Source: Carya illinoinensis (Eukaryota; Streptophyta; Magnoliopsida; Fagales; Juglandaceae). Taken from it: 64,000 nt of DNA. The DNA lies in the NCBI RefSeq assembly GCF_018687715.1, contig NC_056759.1, positions 30,132,385 through 30,196,384 of the forward strand. The letters are read 5' to 3'. This document shows positions 34,757 through 46,569 of this stretch, in pieces. The position numbers were made by a program, and so were the translations under genes. How positions within the stretch are numbered: position 1 is the first letter of the stretch; each line of letters starts with the position of its first letter. Under the pieces are notes generated by a model, which saw only the letters and a program-made list of their open reading frames with translations, was not told the origin of the DNA and ran no database searches.

Positions 34757-37700
34757 TTGGGTGCCATAGGACAAAGGTTTATTGAATTTGATAAAGCTGA
34801 AATTGGAGACCTGATGGATAGACTGATGAGTATGAAATATGATGGTTCAAGTGGAGTTAGGGAATACATTATGAAGATGATACATATATCCTCCAAATTA
34901 GAAGCCCTTAAAATTCCCATTGCAGAGCCTTTTCTAGTGTATCATGTTCTCAATAGCCTTCCTAGCCAGTTCAATCAGTTAAAGGTTGCTTATAATGCTC
35001 AGCGGGATAAATGGGATTTAAATGATTTAATTGTGGTATGTGCCCAAGAGGAGTGTAGGATGCGTCGTGAGACTGTTGAAACTGTGCAATTAGCTTTTCA
35101 GCCACAACAAAACAAGGGGTCTTCTCATAATCATAAGCCTAAATTTCAAAAAGGTTATAAGTCACACCGAAATGAGCACAATAAAAGATTTGGAGGTCAG
35201 ACTTCTGGTGGTTCTAAAGAAATTATAATGAATAGTGATCAGTGTAAGTTTTGTAAAAAGAAAGGTCATTGGCAAAAGGATTGTTTTAAGTTTAAGACAT
35301 GGCTAGAGAAAAAGAAGAAGAAGAACTTGACAGGTATCTCCTTGGCCTTAGTTTGTTTTGAGTCTTCTTTGGTTGATGTACCTTTAAATTCTTGGTGGAT
35401 AGACTCAGGTGCAAGTATTCATATTGCAAATTCGTTGCAGGGGTTTGTAAGCAAAAGGAGGCCAAGTGAGAATGAAGTGAACTTTTGTGTTGGGAATGGA
35501 GTTCATGTGAAGGTCGAGTTTATAGGAGTAGTAAAGTTATATTTAGATTCTGGTTTTTCTCTTGTTTTGGAGAACACAGTTTTTGTACCCACAATGAGAC
35601 GAAATTTGATTTCTATATCAAAACTTGATAATTCTGGTTTTTCATTTAAGTTTGGTAATGGAAAAGTTGAATTGTTTTATGATTATCGTCTGGTTGGAAA
35701 TGATCTCTTATGTGATGGTTTATATAGAATGTCTTTGAATTCTTTTGGTGAAGTCTCTTGTGTTACCAATATAGCGAAGAAAATGCCTTTAATCCGTGAA
35801 TCATCTTCTATGTTGTGGCACAAGAGATTAGGGCATATTTCAAAGGATAGAATGGAGAGATTGATAAAAGTTGAGATACTTCCCTCTCTAGATTTTTCAG
35901 ACTTTAACAGTTGTGTGGACTGTATAAGAGGAAAGTTGACTAAATCCACAAGGAAGGGTTCTACTAGGAGTAACAGTATTTTGGACTTAATACATACTGA
36001 TATTAGTGGACCTTTACCTTCTACCATATGTGGAAATAAGTACTTCATAACTTTTATTGATGATTTCTCTCGATATGGATATGTTTATCTGATTAATGAT
36101 AAATCTCTTGCTCTTGAGAAATTTAAGATTTTCAAAATAGAAGTAGAGAAACAATGTGGGAAAAGCATTAAAGTTGTAAGATCTGACCGTGGTGGTGAGT
36201 ATTATGGGAAGTATGATGAATCTGGTCAAAATATGGGTGATTTTGCAAAATTTTTACAAGGATGTAGAATAGTGCCTCAATACACTATGCCTGGAACACT
36301 CGAGCAAAATGGTGTTTCTGAAAGACGTAATCGGACTCTGAAGGATATGGTTAGGAGTATGATGAGCAGAACAAATTTACTAGAATATCTATGGGGTGAA
36401 GATTTGAAAACTGCCATGTACATTTTAAACAGGGTTCCTAGTAAAGCTGTTTCAAAAACTCCTTTTGAATTGTGGACAGGCCGTAAGCCAAGTTTAGCTC
36501 ATCTCAAAGTTTGGGGATGTCCAGCTGAGGTTAGAATTTATAATCCTCTTGAAAAGAAATTAGACCCAAAATCTACCCCTGGTTATTTTGTTGGGTATCC
36601 TGATAGATCAAAAGGATATAAATTCTATTGTCCTAATCGTGGTACCAGAATAGTTGAGTCCATTACTGCTAAATTTTTGGAGAATGATGTTGGTGACAGT
36701 GGGAGTTCTGTATTGAAAGAATTTTTTGTTGAACCAGATCCAGTTGTTGTTCCAATCCCTGTTATACAAGAAAGAGTTGTTTCTCAGTCAATTGAAATTA
36801 TTAGTGAAGAATCTGGGCAACAAGAAGAACTTCCAACAGTGATTGAATCAGTTTCTAAGCCACAAGTGAGAAGATCACAAAGGGAAAGAAGGTCTGCATT
36901 GCCTATTGATTACATTGCATATTTGTCAGAAAGTGATTTTAATGTTGGGCATATAGTTGATCCTGTTACTTTTAAGCAAGCCTTAAGATGTCCTGAGTCA
37001 GATAAATGGTTAAGTGCTATGGAAGATGAAATAAATTCTATGGAAAAGAATAGAGTCTGGGAACTTGTTGAACTTCCTCCAAATGCTAAGGCTATAGACA
37101 ACAAATGGATTTTCAAAAGTAAACTAGACTCAAAAGGAAATGTTGAACGAAAGAAGGCAAGATTAGTTGCAAAAGGATTTACTCAGCGAGAGGGCATTGA
37201 CTATACTGAAACATTTTCACCAGTTTCATCAAAAGATTCTTTTAGAATTATCATGACACTTGTAGCACATTATGATTTGGAGCTTCATCAAATGGATGTG
37301 AAGACAGCGTTTTTAAATGGAGATCTTTGTGAAGAGGTTTATATGAGACAACCTGAAGGTTTTATTGAGAAGGGAAAAGAAAATTTGGTATGTAAGTTAA
37401 ATAAGTCCTTATATGGCCTGAAACAAGCATCTCGACAGTGGTATTTGAAATTTGATGAGATTGTAACTTCTCTCAGTTTTGTTGAAAATAAAGTTGACCA
37501 GTGCATATATCGGAAGACTAGTGGGAGAAATTTTATTTTTCTCATTCTATATGTTAATGATATTTTGCTTGCTAGCAGTAACTTAGGATTACTTCATGAA
37601 ACAAAGAAAATGTTATCTGCTAATTTTGAAATGAAAGATCTTGGAGAAGCTTCTTTTGTGCTTGGAATTGAAATTTGTCGTGATAGAGCTCGTGGTTTAT

Positions 37701-38542
37701 TGAGACTTTCTCAGAAAGCTTATATACGGCGTGTACTACAGAGATTTGAAATGCAAAACTGTGCACCTGGTGATGTACCCATTATAAAAGGAGATAAGTT
37801 CAACAAAACTCAATGTCCTAGAAATGAGCTCGAGAGGGAATCTATGAGGAATATTCCGTATGCTAGTGCTGTAGGGAGTTTGATGTATGCTCAAGTTTGC
37901 ACTAGACTAGATATTGCCTATGCAGTCAGTGTTCTTAGTAGGTTTCAATCAAATCCAGGGCAAGAGCATTGGAAAGCAGCTAAGAAAGTTATGAGATACT
38001 TGAAGAAGACTGAATGTTATATGCTCACTTTCCAGCGTTCAAATCACCTTGAGGTGGTAGGCTACTCAGATTCTGATTTTGCTGGATGTCAAGATGATTT
38101 GAAATCAACCTCTGGTTATGTTTTTATGTTAGCTGGAGGTGCTATTTCTTGGAAAAGTGTTAAGCAAACTTTGGTGGCGTCTTCTACTATGCAAGCTGAA
38201 TTTGTAGCATGTTATGGAGCTACTATCCAAGCTGTTTGGTTAAGAAATTTTATTTCTGGACTGAATGTTGTTGATTCCATCTCGAAGCCTATTACTATTT
38301 ATTGTGATAACAGTGCAGCAGTGTTCTTCTCAAAGAATAATAAGAGCTCTAGTGGATCCAAGCACATTGACATCAAGTATTTGGTGGTCAGAGACAGAAT
38401 TAAGGAAGGACAGACAAAGATAGAGCATATAAATACAGAGGCGATGTTTGCAGATCCTTTGACTAAAGGACTTGCTCCTAAAGTTTTTAAAACACATGTT
38501 ACTAATATGAGTATTGTGGAAACATTTGATGTTTTTGGTTAG
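34757..38542 (+). CDS. Ty1-copia polyprotein (rest of gag, PR, IN, RT, RNase H), 1261 codons open
   Basis: Residues are counted from 34757. The rest of gag leads to a zinc knuckle from C163 (CKFCKKKGHWQKDC). Protease D216 (WWIDSGAS). Integrase has the HHCC finger from H355, then catalytic D415 (HTDISG), D477 (SDRGGEY) and E522 (VSERRN). Reverse transcriptase begins near KARLVAKGFTQ; its active site reads YVND, with N934 where the family has the first Asp of YVDD (codon AAT at 37556-37558). RNase H follows (SDSDFAG, then STSGYVF). The frame is otherwise open to 38542. The protein would make capsid and enzymes for cytoplasmic particles and nuclear integration, but Asn at that position should abolish DNA synthesis. 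Confidence 0.93.
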   Translation: MGAIGQRFIEFDKAEIGDLMDRLMSMKYDGSSGVREYIMKMIHISSKLEALKIPIAEPFLVYHVLNSLPSQFNQLKVAYNAQRDKWDLNDLIVVCAQEECRMRRETVETVQLAFQPQQNKGSSHNHKPKFQKGYKSHRNEHNKRFGGQTSGGSKEIIMNSDQCKFCKKKGHWQKDCFKFKTWLEKKKKKNLTGISLALVCFESSLVDVPLNSWWIDSGASIHIANSLQGFVSKRRPSENEVNFCVGNGVHVKVEFIGVVKLYLDSGFSLVLENTVFVPTMRRNLISISKLDNSGFSFKFGNGKVELFYDYRLVGNDLLCDGLYRMSLNSFGEVSCVTNIAKKMPLIRESSSMLWHKRLGHISKDRMERLIKVEILPSLDFSDFNSCVDCIRGKLTKSTRKGSTRSNSILDLIHTDISGPLPSTICGNKYFITFIDDFSRYGYVYLINDKSLALEKFKIFKIEVEKQCGKSIKVVRSDRGGEYYGKYDESGQNMGDFAKFLQGCRIVPQYTMPGTLEQNGVSERRNRTLKDMVRSMMSRTNLLEYLWGEDLKTAMYILNRVPSKAVSKTPFELWTGRKPSLAHLKVWGCPAEVRIYNPLEKKLDPKSTPGYFVGYPDRSKGYKFYCPNRGTRIVESITAKFLENDVGDSGSSVLKEFFVEPDPVVVPIPVIQERVVSQSIEIISEESGQQEELPTVIESVSKPQVRRSQRERRSALPIDYIAYLSESDFNVGHIVDPVTFKQALRCPESDKWLSAMEDEINSMEKNRVWELVELPPNAKAIDNKWIFKSKLDSKGNVERKKARLVAKGFTQREGIDYTETFSPVSSKDSFRIIMTLVAHYDLELHQMDVKTAFLNGDLCEEVYMRQPEGFIEKGKENLVCKLNKSLYGLKQASRQWYLKFDEIVTSLSFVENKVDQCIYRKTSGRNFIFLILYVNDILLASSNLGLLHETKKMLSANFEMKDLGEASFVLGIEICRDRARGLLRLSQKAYIRRVLQRFEMQNCAPGDVPIIKGDKFNKTQCPRNELERESMRNIPYASAVGSLMYAQVCTRLDIAYAVSVLSRFQSNPGQEHWKAAKKVMRYLKKTECYMLTFQRSNHLEVVGYSDSDFAGCQDDLKSTSGYVFMLAGGAISWKSVKQTLVASSTMQAEFVACYGATIQAVWLRNFISGLNVVDSISKPITIYCDNSAAVFFSKNNKSSSGSKHIDIKYLVVRDRIKEGQTKIEHINTEAMFADPLTKGLAPKVFKTHVTNMSIVETFDVFG

Positions 38543-39097
38543 TGGGAGTTACTTATGTAAAAAGAACTACGTTTTGGCTTGATCCCTTTACAGGGTACAT
38601 AGGCAACCCATATGTTATTTGGGTACAGCTTTTTTCAATAATAATATATATCTCCCATATCCATAAACTATGTTTTGAGCATGCATATGGCTTATGTCTT
38701 TTATTATGATATTATTGAAATCTCGAGATACTATGGATAAAGACATAAGATGAGTCTCTTTTAGAGACATGTGGCTTCATTTTGAAGCATTATGAGGACT
38801 GATATGAATTAGCACAGCTTTTGATCACATTGGTGCTAAGATCATACTACATACTACCACATTTGGTCGGAGGATGGGGATCCATGTCGATGGGGATATT
38901 AGCATTTGTAACTGTGGAGTGGTCTTACATCTTTTAAGTGGTGTAACGACTTCCATGTTCGATGTTGATATTCTTGTTGGACCGGATCGTGTTTTCTAAG
39001 GTGCTGTCATTTGAGCTATTTTATGTGGCCACCTATGTTGTCTAACCCGTGAGTCTTTTTCAAAACAAGTTTTATTTTACAGTAATCAAAATTGCCC

Positions 39098-39108
39098 AAG
39101 TGGGAGAA
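39098..39108 (+). promoter_or_regulatory. Polypurine tract of the copia element
   Basis: AAGTGGGAGAA directly before the 3' LTR, the usual plus-strand priming position. Confidence 0.8.
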
Positions 39109-39614
39109 TGTTAGAATATTTTAAATGTGGGCTGCTATTGATTGATGCTTTATAAAAACGTGTTAGATATAAATAGCTCATAATGGTACTTTGGTTGAAC
39201 CCAATAAGTTAAGTGATCATTTTTGGATTCATTGCACCTTAGAAAAATAGGATTATATCCTATTTAAATTGTGGTTAATTGTATGTAGGCCTAGAAGTTA
39301 AAAGAGTCTTATTCTGTTTTTCTAGACTCATTGGGTTTTGGAGTTTTTAATGGGAGGACTCCACATAAGACTTCTATATATATGGCTAGGTCCCCTCTCC
39401 TCTCCATATACGTATTTGAATTTATTAGCTTGTCCCATTGATAGCTAATTTTTGTGAGGAGAAGGAGGGGAAGAGTTGGCCACTAATATTTACAAGTGGG
39501 ATTTCAATTTGGTCTCTGCAGATGGCTTCCACAGGTATGATTTCTATATTTTTTAATCCTTTTGTTTATTAAGATTCTTTTCTCTAGCATGTGTTTCTGG
39601 TTTTTCTATCAACA
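39109..39614 (+). repeat. 3' LTR of the copia element
   Basis: 506 bp. Two of its differences from the 5' LTR fall in the leader-exon donor (CCACAG|GTATGA here, CCGCAT|GTATGA in the 5' LTR). Confidence 0.95.
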
Positions 39615-40042
39615 CAATTCACTTGGATGTATATAGGTGTTCTCATTTAAGACGTGTTTGACATGACTAAAACCAAATTTACGACATCATCAACAAAACA
39701 CTAAGAATGCATTAATGACGTGCGCAGAAATGTATTGAAAATTTTCAAAAAAACTTCGAAGCATCGATCAATCATATCTCGGGAGACTTATAAGGTGCTG
39801 TTGGGCTTCATTATTGACACAAGATTATGATCACGGATTACGAGTTAATACCCTGTAGGAAATTGAAGTAGATAAATAGAAAAATTCAAATATTTTCTTA
39901 TTCGACGTTTATTAATTATACTTTAATTATAAGGACAATCATGTTTTGCTCGAGATAAAAGCAAAACTTGAGCAATATTTTAAAAAAATCCATTGACACA
40001 AATACAAGAAAACTAAGACAAGCCGATTGATTGAGGTTGTCT
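39615..40042. other. 3' flank of CAD gene 2
   Basis: Matches 31613-32042 (words 'gtgttctc', 'gacatgactaaaac', 'gcatcgatcaatcatatct'), showing a tandem CAD duplication unit. No gene seen. Confidence 0.6.
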
Positions 40043-41728
40043 TCAGTTGGAAGAAGCCAAGCTATTTCCAATGTCAATGACAAATCGGTATCTGACATCA
40101 CCCTTAGCAAGACGCTCCATTGCCTTGTTAACGTAGTCTATTGGAATAACCTCAATATCTGCTGTGATGTTGTGTTTTGCCGCAAAGTCTATCATCTCCT
40201 GAATTTCCTTCATTCCTCCGGTTGCACTACCCGCAACCATCTTCCTTCCTGTTGAAGCTAATCTTATTAAGTACTCTATAGGTAGAAAAGAACAAAACGG
40301 AACACCAAGTACTAAATCATAACGAAGGAAAACATTTGTGATAAACTTAAATGAAATTACCCATAAGTAGAGGAAAGACGGGTAGCTCAAGCGGTTTCTC
40401 TGGTGCACCCAACATAACAAGCTTTCCATGTGATTTCAATAGACCAATTAAGGGTAAAATCGAATGCATAGCAGATACTGTATCTAGTATACCATCAAAC
40501 GTGCCTAGGCTAGCCTGCAAAAATTTAATACTTGTCACAACCATTCCTTTAACGGCTGCATCTGGTCACAGGGAGCGTCAATTAATCAATGGGAACAAGA
40601 AATCTTGTAGTTTAACATTACCTCCAATTGTTCTTGGTTGGAGCTAAGCAAAAATGAGTCAGCACCAAGATGTTCCAAAGCTTCATCTTTCTTGCTAGAG
40701 GAGGTACTAATTACCGTCACTTTTGCTCCAAAAGCTTTGGCAAATTTAACACCCACATGACCAAGCCCACCAAGGCCAACAACCCCAATGTGTTTACCTG
40801 GCTCTGCTAACCCATAATATTTCAATGGGCTATAAACTGTGATTCCAGCACAAAGGAGAGGAGCAGCAGCATCAAGTGGCATGTTTTCAGGGAATCGGAG
40901 GATGTAGCGCTCATCAGCTACCATGGTGTCTGAGTAGCCTCCGTATGTAACTGTTCCATCGTAGTAACACGCACCGTAGGATAATATCATTTTTGGACAG
41001 TAAACTTCAAGGTCATTGTTACAGTTCTCGCAGGAGTGGCATGCACCAACAACGCATCCTACTCCCACTTTGTCTCCTACTTTAACTTTGTTCACTCTGC
41101 TCCCCAGTTCTGTCACTTCCCCAACAATTTCGTGCCTGCAGTCGAATGGAATTTCCAATTTCATGCCATTACTTCGAGCTCCAAAAATGAACGTGTTTCT
41201 TGCCGTTGTTTTAGGCTAAAAATCACATTGATTTCCAATATTAACAAAAAGCGCAGCACATGATTGTACTCTTGTATATGAATAAAATCATGCATTCTTA
41301 AACAAACACAAAAATTGCTCTAGATAACATTATATTGGATCATTAACATGATCTAAAGTGTAGACTTGTAGTGATGAGATAGAAATTTACCCAGGGACAA
41401 GTGGGTATATGGAGGTGCCCCATTCATTCTTGACCATGTGAAGGTCCGAGTGGCATATCCCACAATAAAGAACTCTGAATCTTACATCCTTTTCTCCAGT
41501 GGCCCTGTGATCATAGAATTTCAGCACAATTCGAAAACTCAAAAACATGAGAAAGTATTATAAAGAGAAAGAAAAATGCAATAACAATCAATGAAGTAGG
41601 AACTTAAGAAGAGGGGGTGATAGAGAATACCTTCTGGAGAATTTGAAAGGTGAAAGGACGCCAGAAGAATCTCTGGCTGCCCATCCAACCGCCTTGATGG
41701 GGTGCTCTTCCTCCGGTGTTTTCGCCAT
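40043..41728 (-). CDS. Cinnamyl alcohol dehydrogenase-like (probable mannitol dehydrogenase, ELI3 type), gene 2
   Basis: A tandem paralog of the gene at 24.4 kb. Five exons: 41631-41728, 41391-41504, 40622-41135, 40361-40514 and 40043-40248. The first four exons are exactly the same lengths as in gene 1; the last is one codon shorter, giving 361 aa. It starts MAKTPEEE. It keeps [13 protein letters not shown], the four structural cysteines in [17 protein letters not shown]166 and GLGGLG at 191-196. Exon 4 begins ASLGTFDG where gene 1 has AAQGTFDG. No stop or splice lesion found. Same expected chemistry: NADP(H)-dependent zinc oxidoreductase of aldehydes/alcohols, substrate unresolved. Confidence 0.95.
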
Positions 41729-41881
41729 TGATTTTCTTTGTTTTTTCTCTAAAGCGACAATGAACCAATAGAACTAGTAGTAATAACAAATGAGGGAGAG
41801 TTTATGCAGGGAACTTGGGTGTAGAACAAGGGAAAGATGTGTTGTTTGGGGATGTCCAAGCCAGTGATTATAAGCTTTTGA

Positions 41882-41971
41882 TATATATACTTAGGGAGTA
41901 GGGACTGTTGGAATTTGGAATTTAGGATGGGATGACGTATGGGGTGAGCGAAAGCTAGTGAGTACGTGAGG
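41882..41971 (-). promoter_or_regulatory. Putative core promoter of CAD gene 2
   Basis: TATATATA at 41882-41889, TGACGTA at 41933-41939 and TACGTGAGG at 41963-41971, the same order as in gene 1. Spacing between the last two is about 30 bp in both genes. Confidence 0.55.
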
Positions 41972-42705
41972 TAATGGCTTTCGTAATGTTGGGATGATTG
42001 TACGTGGTGCCCAGGGCAAGGAGTGCTCTCGTTGAATGTTCTCATGCAGGTGGATGGCTGACGTACTGGATTAGCTATTAAGAATGTGAGTACCTCTGTA
42101 CCTATCTTCGGTTCATGAATCTTTAAGCGCGACTCCACTCGTTGACTCGACTAATAAACATTCATTCAGATATAATTAAATATATTATAGATTATATGTA
42201 TTTAATTTATTACCACTTATTAATATTATTTTAGGTGTCTATAGATTTGTATACATATATGTATTTGAATTAATATTCTATTGATCTTTTTTAATATAAT
42301 AATTAGCTACTTAAATATATAAATTTATTAATGTTAGTATATAATTACTATTTTTTTTACTTGTGCGGTTGAATAGATTTCCTTATTTGAAATATTGATC
42401 AAATTATATTTACATTTATATTCTATACTATATTTTGCATTTGAAAAGGATATGATCTTCGATTCTTCTTGAAGTTTGGGATGAAAAGTTACTAATTAAT
42501 TTTTTCAATTCCCTTCCGTGCATTGGTACGTAATCTTTAAATTTAAAGATCTATCAATGTGACTTCCCTACCTAAACGTGGTCATAGTCCACCTACTGGA
42601 AGCCACGCAAGAGGATCATGTGTTATATAATTTATTTTATTTAAAACGGGATGTAAAAGTTTTAGTACTTAAATTAATTATAAACAAAAACAGATTAAAA
42701 TAAAC
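41972..42705. other. Upstream intergenic DNA of CAD gene 2
   Basis: AT-rich, with no gene, clear repeat or element boundary recognised. Confidence 0.4.
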
Positions 42706-43799
42706 TACAAGAAAAATGACTTTTTGAGTTTAAAGGATTTCGGTCAACGCTTAAATTGAAGTTAAAAGATATAATATGTGGCAAAATTCAGGTCGCTGCT
42801 AAATTTCATCGCAAATGATGCCATGTGGCGATTCCAATACTATTGTTTTATTACGGCTAAAATTTTAATTTTTGCAGCATCTTTGGTCACCACAAAAACC
42901 ACCACAAGAAAAATCGTTTTTTTCCGACTAATTCTTTGACAATAATTTTTAGTTGGTCACAAAAATTCAATTTTTTCATTCCTACCATTTTATTTCTGAG
43001 GATTTTAAATTCATCGCTAAAAATAAGTTTTTGCAATCAAATTAAATTTGTCGCAAAAACATTTGTCGCTAAATGTGATATTTAAGCATTTTTTCCCTCA
43101 TATTTTCCCCCAATCCTCGGATGCCCTAACCTCCCTTTTTCTCTCATGTGCACCCCCCATGACTCCCACTCTCTCTGCACTTCCCCTGCTCTATGACGTC
43201 GACTTGCTGCTGTGCCAGCCCCTCGCCACCATCACACCATGGTTTTGCTTGGTGTCGCATGCCTCTGCCTCCACATTGGTTTCCAATTGCTAGCATCTCC
43301 TTCGCTTGAAAGCTCCAATATCGGTAAGCACCTCCAGAGAACCAAGAACGAAGGGGAAAAGGGTGTGGGAAAATGGAACTCGGAAAATGGGCATCCAAGA
43401 ATGAGGGAGGAGTTAAAGCAATGGAGCCTCAAACAGATATCAAGCTGTGCGCAAAGAGCGGTACGTGGATTTGAAGGTAGACGAAAATGGAGACAACTGA
43501 GTCGAAGGGGAGAAGGATGTTAGGGGGAAATATTAAAAGGGTTTCGTTTTGGCGCTTGCAAGTAATACCAATGTAAATGCCAGCATCGCGACAAATTATT
43601 TCATATTGCGATAGCAGAAATCGATACAAAATCTAATAAAATCGCTACAAAAAACAACTTAACGGAAGGTTTGTTAAGAAGTCGCAGCATGACATTAAAA
43701 GCATGCGGCGAGTGGCGAATCATTGCAAAAAATAGCTTATTGCGAAGATTGTTTTTGCAACGATTTTCAAATCACCGCAATAGGCCGTATTTCTTGTAG
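42706..43799. mobile_element. Degenerate CACTA-like relic, copy B
   Basis: Left edge 'aactacaagaaaaatg' and right edge 'gtatttcttgtag' are mutated CACTA-type ends; a second possible left end, 'caccacaagaaaaatcg', is at about 42902. 43190-43799 matches the relic at 2690-3846, minus the MITE present there. The interior repeats 'tcgctaaa' and 'gtcgcaaaaa' words. No protein. Confidence 0.5.
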
Positions 43800-46400
43800 A
43801 TCAATCGATCCACTCCCTCCCTCTACCTTGTTCGTAAAACGGCTCTATCCCACCAGACTCTACCTCGCCGACCAGTAAGCCTCACTTCTCATTTCTTTGT
43901 TTCTTTGTCTCTCTCCCTCTCTCTCACAGTAGCCACACCTTTGATGTTGTTGATAGAAACTCCACCACAGCGCCATCATGACCAATTGATAAGGAAATTC
44001 TACACTGTCAAGCCAATTGCACGTTGCACACCCCTTACCCTCAAACTTGAGATTTGTCACCATGGACACCAGGTAAAGAGTTTGTTGGTGTGGAGTTGAA
44101 TTTTGGTTTCATTAAAGTATGGGAGGTTTAATGGATTGTGGGCATTTTTGCAAAAATCTAAGCACTTCAATTTGTATTGTTTGGAGGGATTTCAGATGAT
44201 TGAATTCATGGTGACAATTGTGGATTTGCACAGTTTGGCCATTGAGGAGTATATTGGGTGTTGTTTTGAAGTGAGTGGTTGAGTTACCTTTGGGCTAAGT
44301 GTAGTTCTATTAACATGAGTTTTGTGTAGTTATATTAACATGAGCAGTTTTGAAAAGGTTAGGATTTAATTTGGTTGTGCAGTGGTTGTGTTACCTTGTG
44401 GCTAATTTTTTTTCAAAAAAATTAAACTAATTGGAACAAATAGATTGGATAGATGGATTTAGCTAAATTTGGGTCATAGGTTAATAGGTATTTAAGTGTG
44501 TTTAATGTACGTTTTGTGTCATTGGAGATTTTAATCTGTTGATATATGGTTGTGGATTGAATTATGTAGCTGTTCGAGGTTGATGTGTTGAGTTGATGGG
44601 TTGTTTTGGTATCATATGTTGCTGTTGGATTGATGTTGGTTATTTTGAGCATCTTTTGAATGGCTTTTAATTTTAGAAAGATGAACAAGTTTGTACTAGT
44701 TTATGCAAAGAGGCACGAGAGTACCTATATCCAAAGTCACGTGTTTCTTGTGGCGACGCAAGTCGAGTGGCGGTAGAAGGCATGGCTGGTGGGTGGGGCC
44801 AATCAATCTAGAAATTTTTTCATAGGAGGTGTTAGGGCACTTCAAGAGTATGAGGGGGAGAGCGAGAGTGAGAGAGAAATGGTTGTGGGGCTTACCCTTA
44901 TGAATGGGAGGGGTGTCTCAGGCGTCTGTGTTTGGCGACACTGGTGTCCAGAAGATGGTGGAGGGCAGTTGTAACAATAAACATATTAGAGTTTTGCCTA
45001 AAACTAGTGGAGAGAGATAGAGATTGTTGGGAAGAGAGGCAGAGGAGATCTGAGGAAAGGAAAAAGACCCACCCAAGATGGCCTTAATGAATAGTGGAGG
45101 TGGGCAGAAATGCAAGGAGACGACGCGGGCGCAGAGAACCAGCAGGGGCAGAGACACTACAAGGAAAATGAATTTATGAAAATGGGGTGGAGGAACTAAG
45201 CTTGAGGTGGGCTTGAGATTTCAGAGAAGGAGAGAACAGAGAGAAGTGGAGAAGGCAGAAGCAGGAAAGAAATCGGGGGGGGAATAAAACATGATTTTGT
45301 GAGAACTTTGGTGCCCAGACGTATTAGCGACTATTTTTTGGGCATTGCAACATGTTTTTACAAATACAGTTATCAAAATCACTACAAACATTATATTTTT
45401 CACTGCAAATACAAAACTTAGAGAAACTATGACTTTCGAGGTAAAAACTGAGCGATGATTCAAAAATTGCTGCAATAGGTCATCTTTTGTAACGATTCTT
45501 TTTTTGCAACAATATAAAAATCACTGCAATAGGCTAGATTTCTTGTAGTGATGGTTGATGATGACATAAGAGGGGATCGAGATGATAACTTTCTCATCAT
45601 TAATGCTATGTGAAAGACGTGTATTGCATATAAGCTTGGTGGGTAATGCTACCCAATAAACTAATGCCTACCTTTTCCCAATATTTCAAATGATTCTATG
45701 AGACTTGGATTTAGCTTTTCCACCATTTCAAGAATCAAGATTCCTTTCACTGGAGCTATCTTGCTGAAATATACCTTCTCTTGAGATAGTACGTCATCAA
45801 TTCTTTACATCAATTATTAGAGTAGCTCTCTTGTTGGCTTTAATAAATCTTGGGTTAGTTTGATCTTCTCACATGTCTTTTGCGCAATCTTGGTTCATAA
45901 AACACTCGTTTTTTGAAATCCGTTCCAATAGAAATGTAAGTGATCCAGTTCCCTTTAAAGTATAACATGCAAGCCCTTAACTGCATGTTTTCTAATATTT
46001 CTTTGTTTGTCTGTCAAATGTCTGAGCTGGTTTCAAGGCGGCAATGAAGTGCAATCTTGTTCTATATTAAAAGCCATTGCTTTTATTAATCATTTGAAAA
46101 TTTTATTGTGAAAAGAGAATGTTGGTCTGAAATAATGGATGTTGGAACTCTGTACTATAACATGTTTTGTGGACTATATATAAACTCAAGTGCATATAAC
46201 ATTAAAAACATGCTCGAATCTTAACCAGTCCCTAATTATTTTGTATATTCATTCTTAGACTGAGTATTATCATATGTGTGTCATGGACTATAACCTCAAG
46301 TGTATGTAATTCAAGCTTATCCATGATCTCATCTCAAATGAAGTCGATCAAGGCTCCTTGGCTTAATTGGGTAGACGAAGTTGTATTAACAAGCTGTATC
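43190..46400. repeat. Segmental duplication, copy B (partner of 2690-9500)
   Basis: Colinear with 2690-5451 and 9138-9500. Copy B lacks four insertions of copy A (Tourist-like MITE, 89-bp duplication, MULE-like MITE, 3.7-kb CACTA), and has one of its own at 44706-45550. The distance between copies is about 40 kb, same orientation. No intact gene in either copy. Confidence 0.85.
44706..45550. mobile_element. CACTA-like insertion specific to duplication copy B
   Basis: The right end is 'gctagatttcttgtagtg' at 45550, with ATG on both sides (44703-44705 and 45551-45553). The left end reads 'caaagaggcacgagag', not a clean CACTA, so it has changed. An internal CACTACAAGG at 45155 is a second possible left end, though its flank does not match. 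'ttgcaac' and 'atcactgcaa' repeats lie near the right end. No transposase. Confidence 0.65.
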
Positions 46401-46569
46401 CTTGGAAACTACTTTGTATAGTTGTAGTTTAGTTCAATTTCTTATCATTATCTCTTAGGACTAAGAGTACTCCTACTTAAACTCTTGTAAGTGATCTATG
46501 TAAATAATACACGCTGCACCATAATATGGTGTGTTGAATATATTCAACAAAGTCATATATACCATAACA
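46400..46569 (+). mobile_element. Copia LTR fragment
   Basis: Matches 22170-22337: 'ttggaaact', 'tttgtatagttgtagtttag', 'acacgctgcaccata' and the LTR end ..CATAACA at 46569. There is no primer site or coding sequence after it. It breaks the duplication at 46400. Confidence 0.75.

Larger units (their letters stand above)
32462..39614 (+). mobile_element. Ty1-copia retrotransposon, complete structure (7.15 kb)
   Basis: Two LTRs of 506 bp, each TGTTAG..AACA, flanked by the 5-bp target duplication CAATT (32457-32461 and 39615-39619). Primer site, gag, pol in the copia order (protease, integrase, RT, RNase H) and a purine tract are all present. By my count the LTRs differ at 7 positions, about 98.6% identity, so insertion was fairly recent. 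The gag frame is shifted once and the RT active site is altered, so this copy should not be autonomous. Confidence 0.97.
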
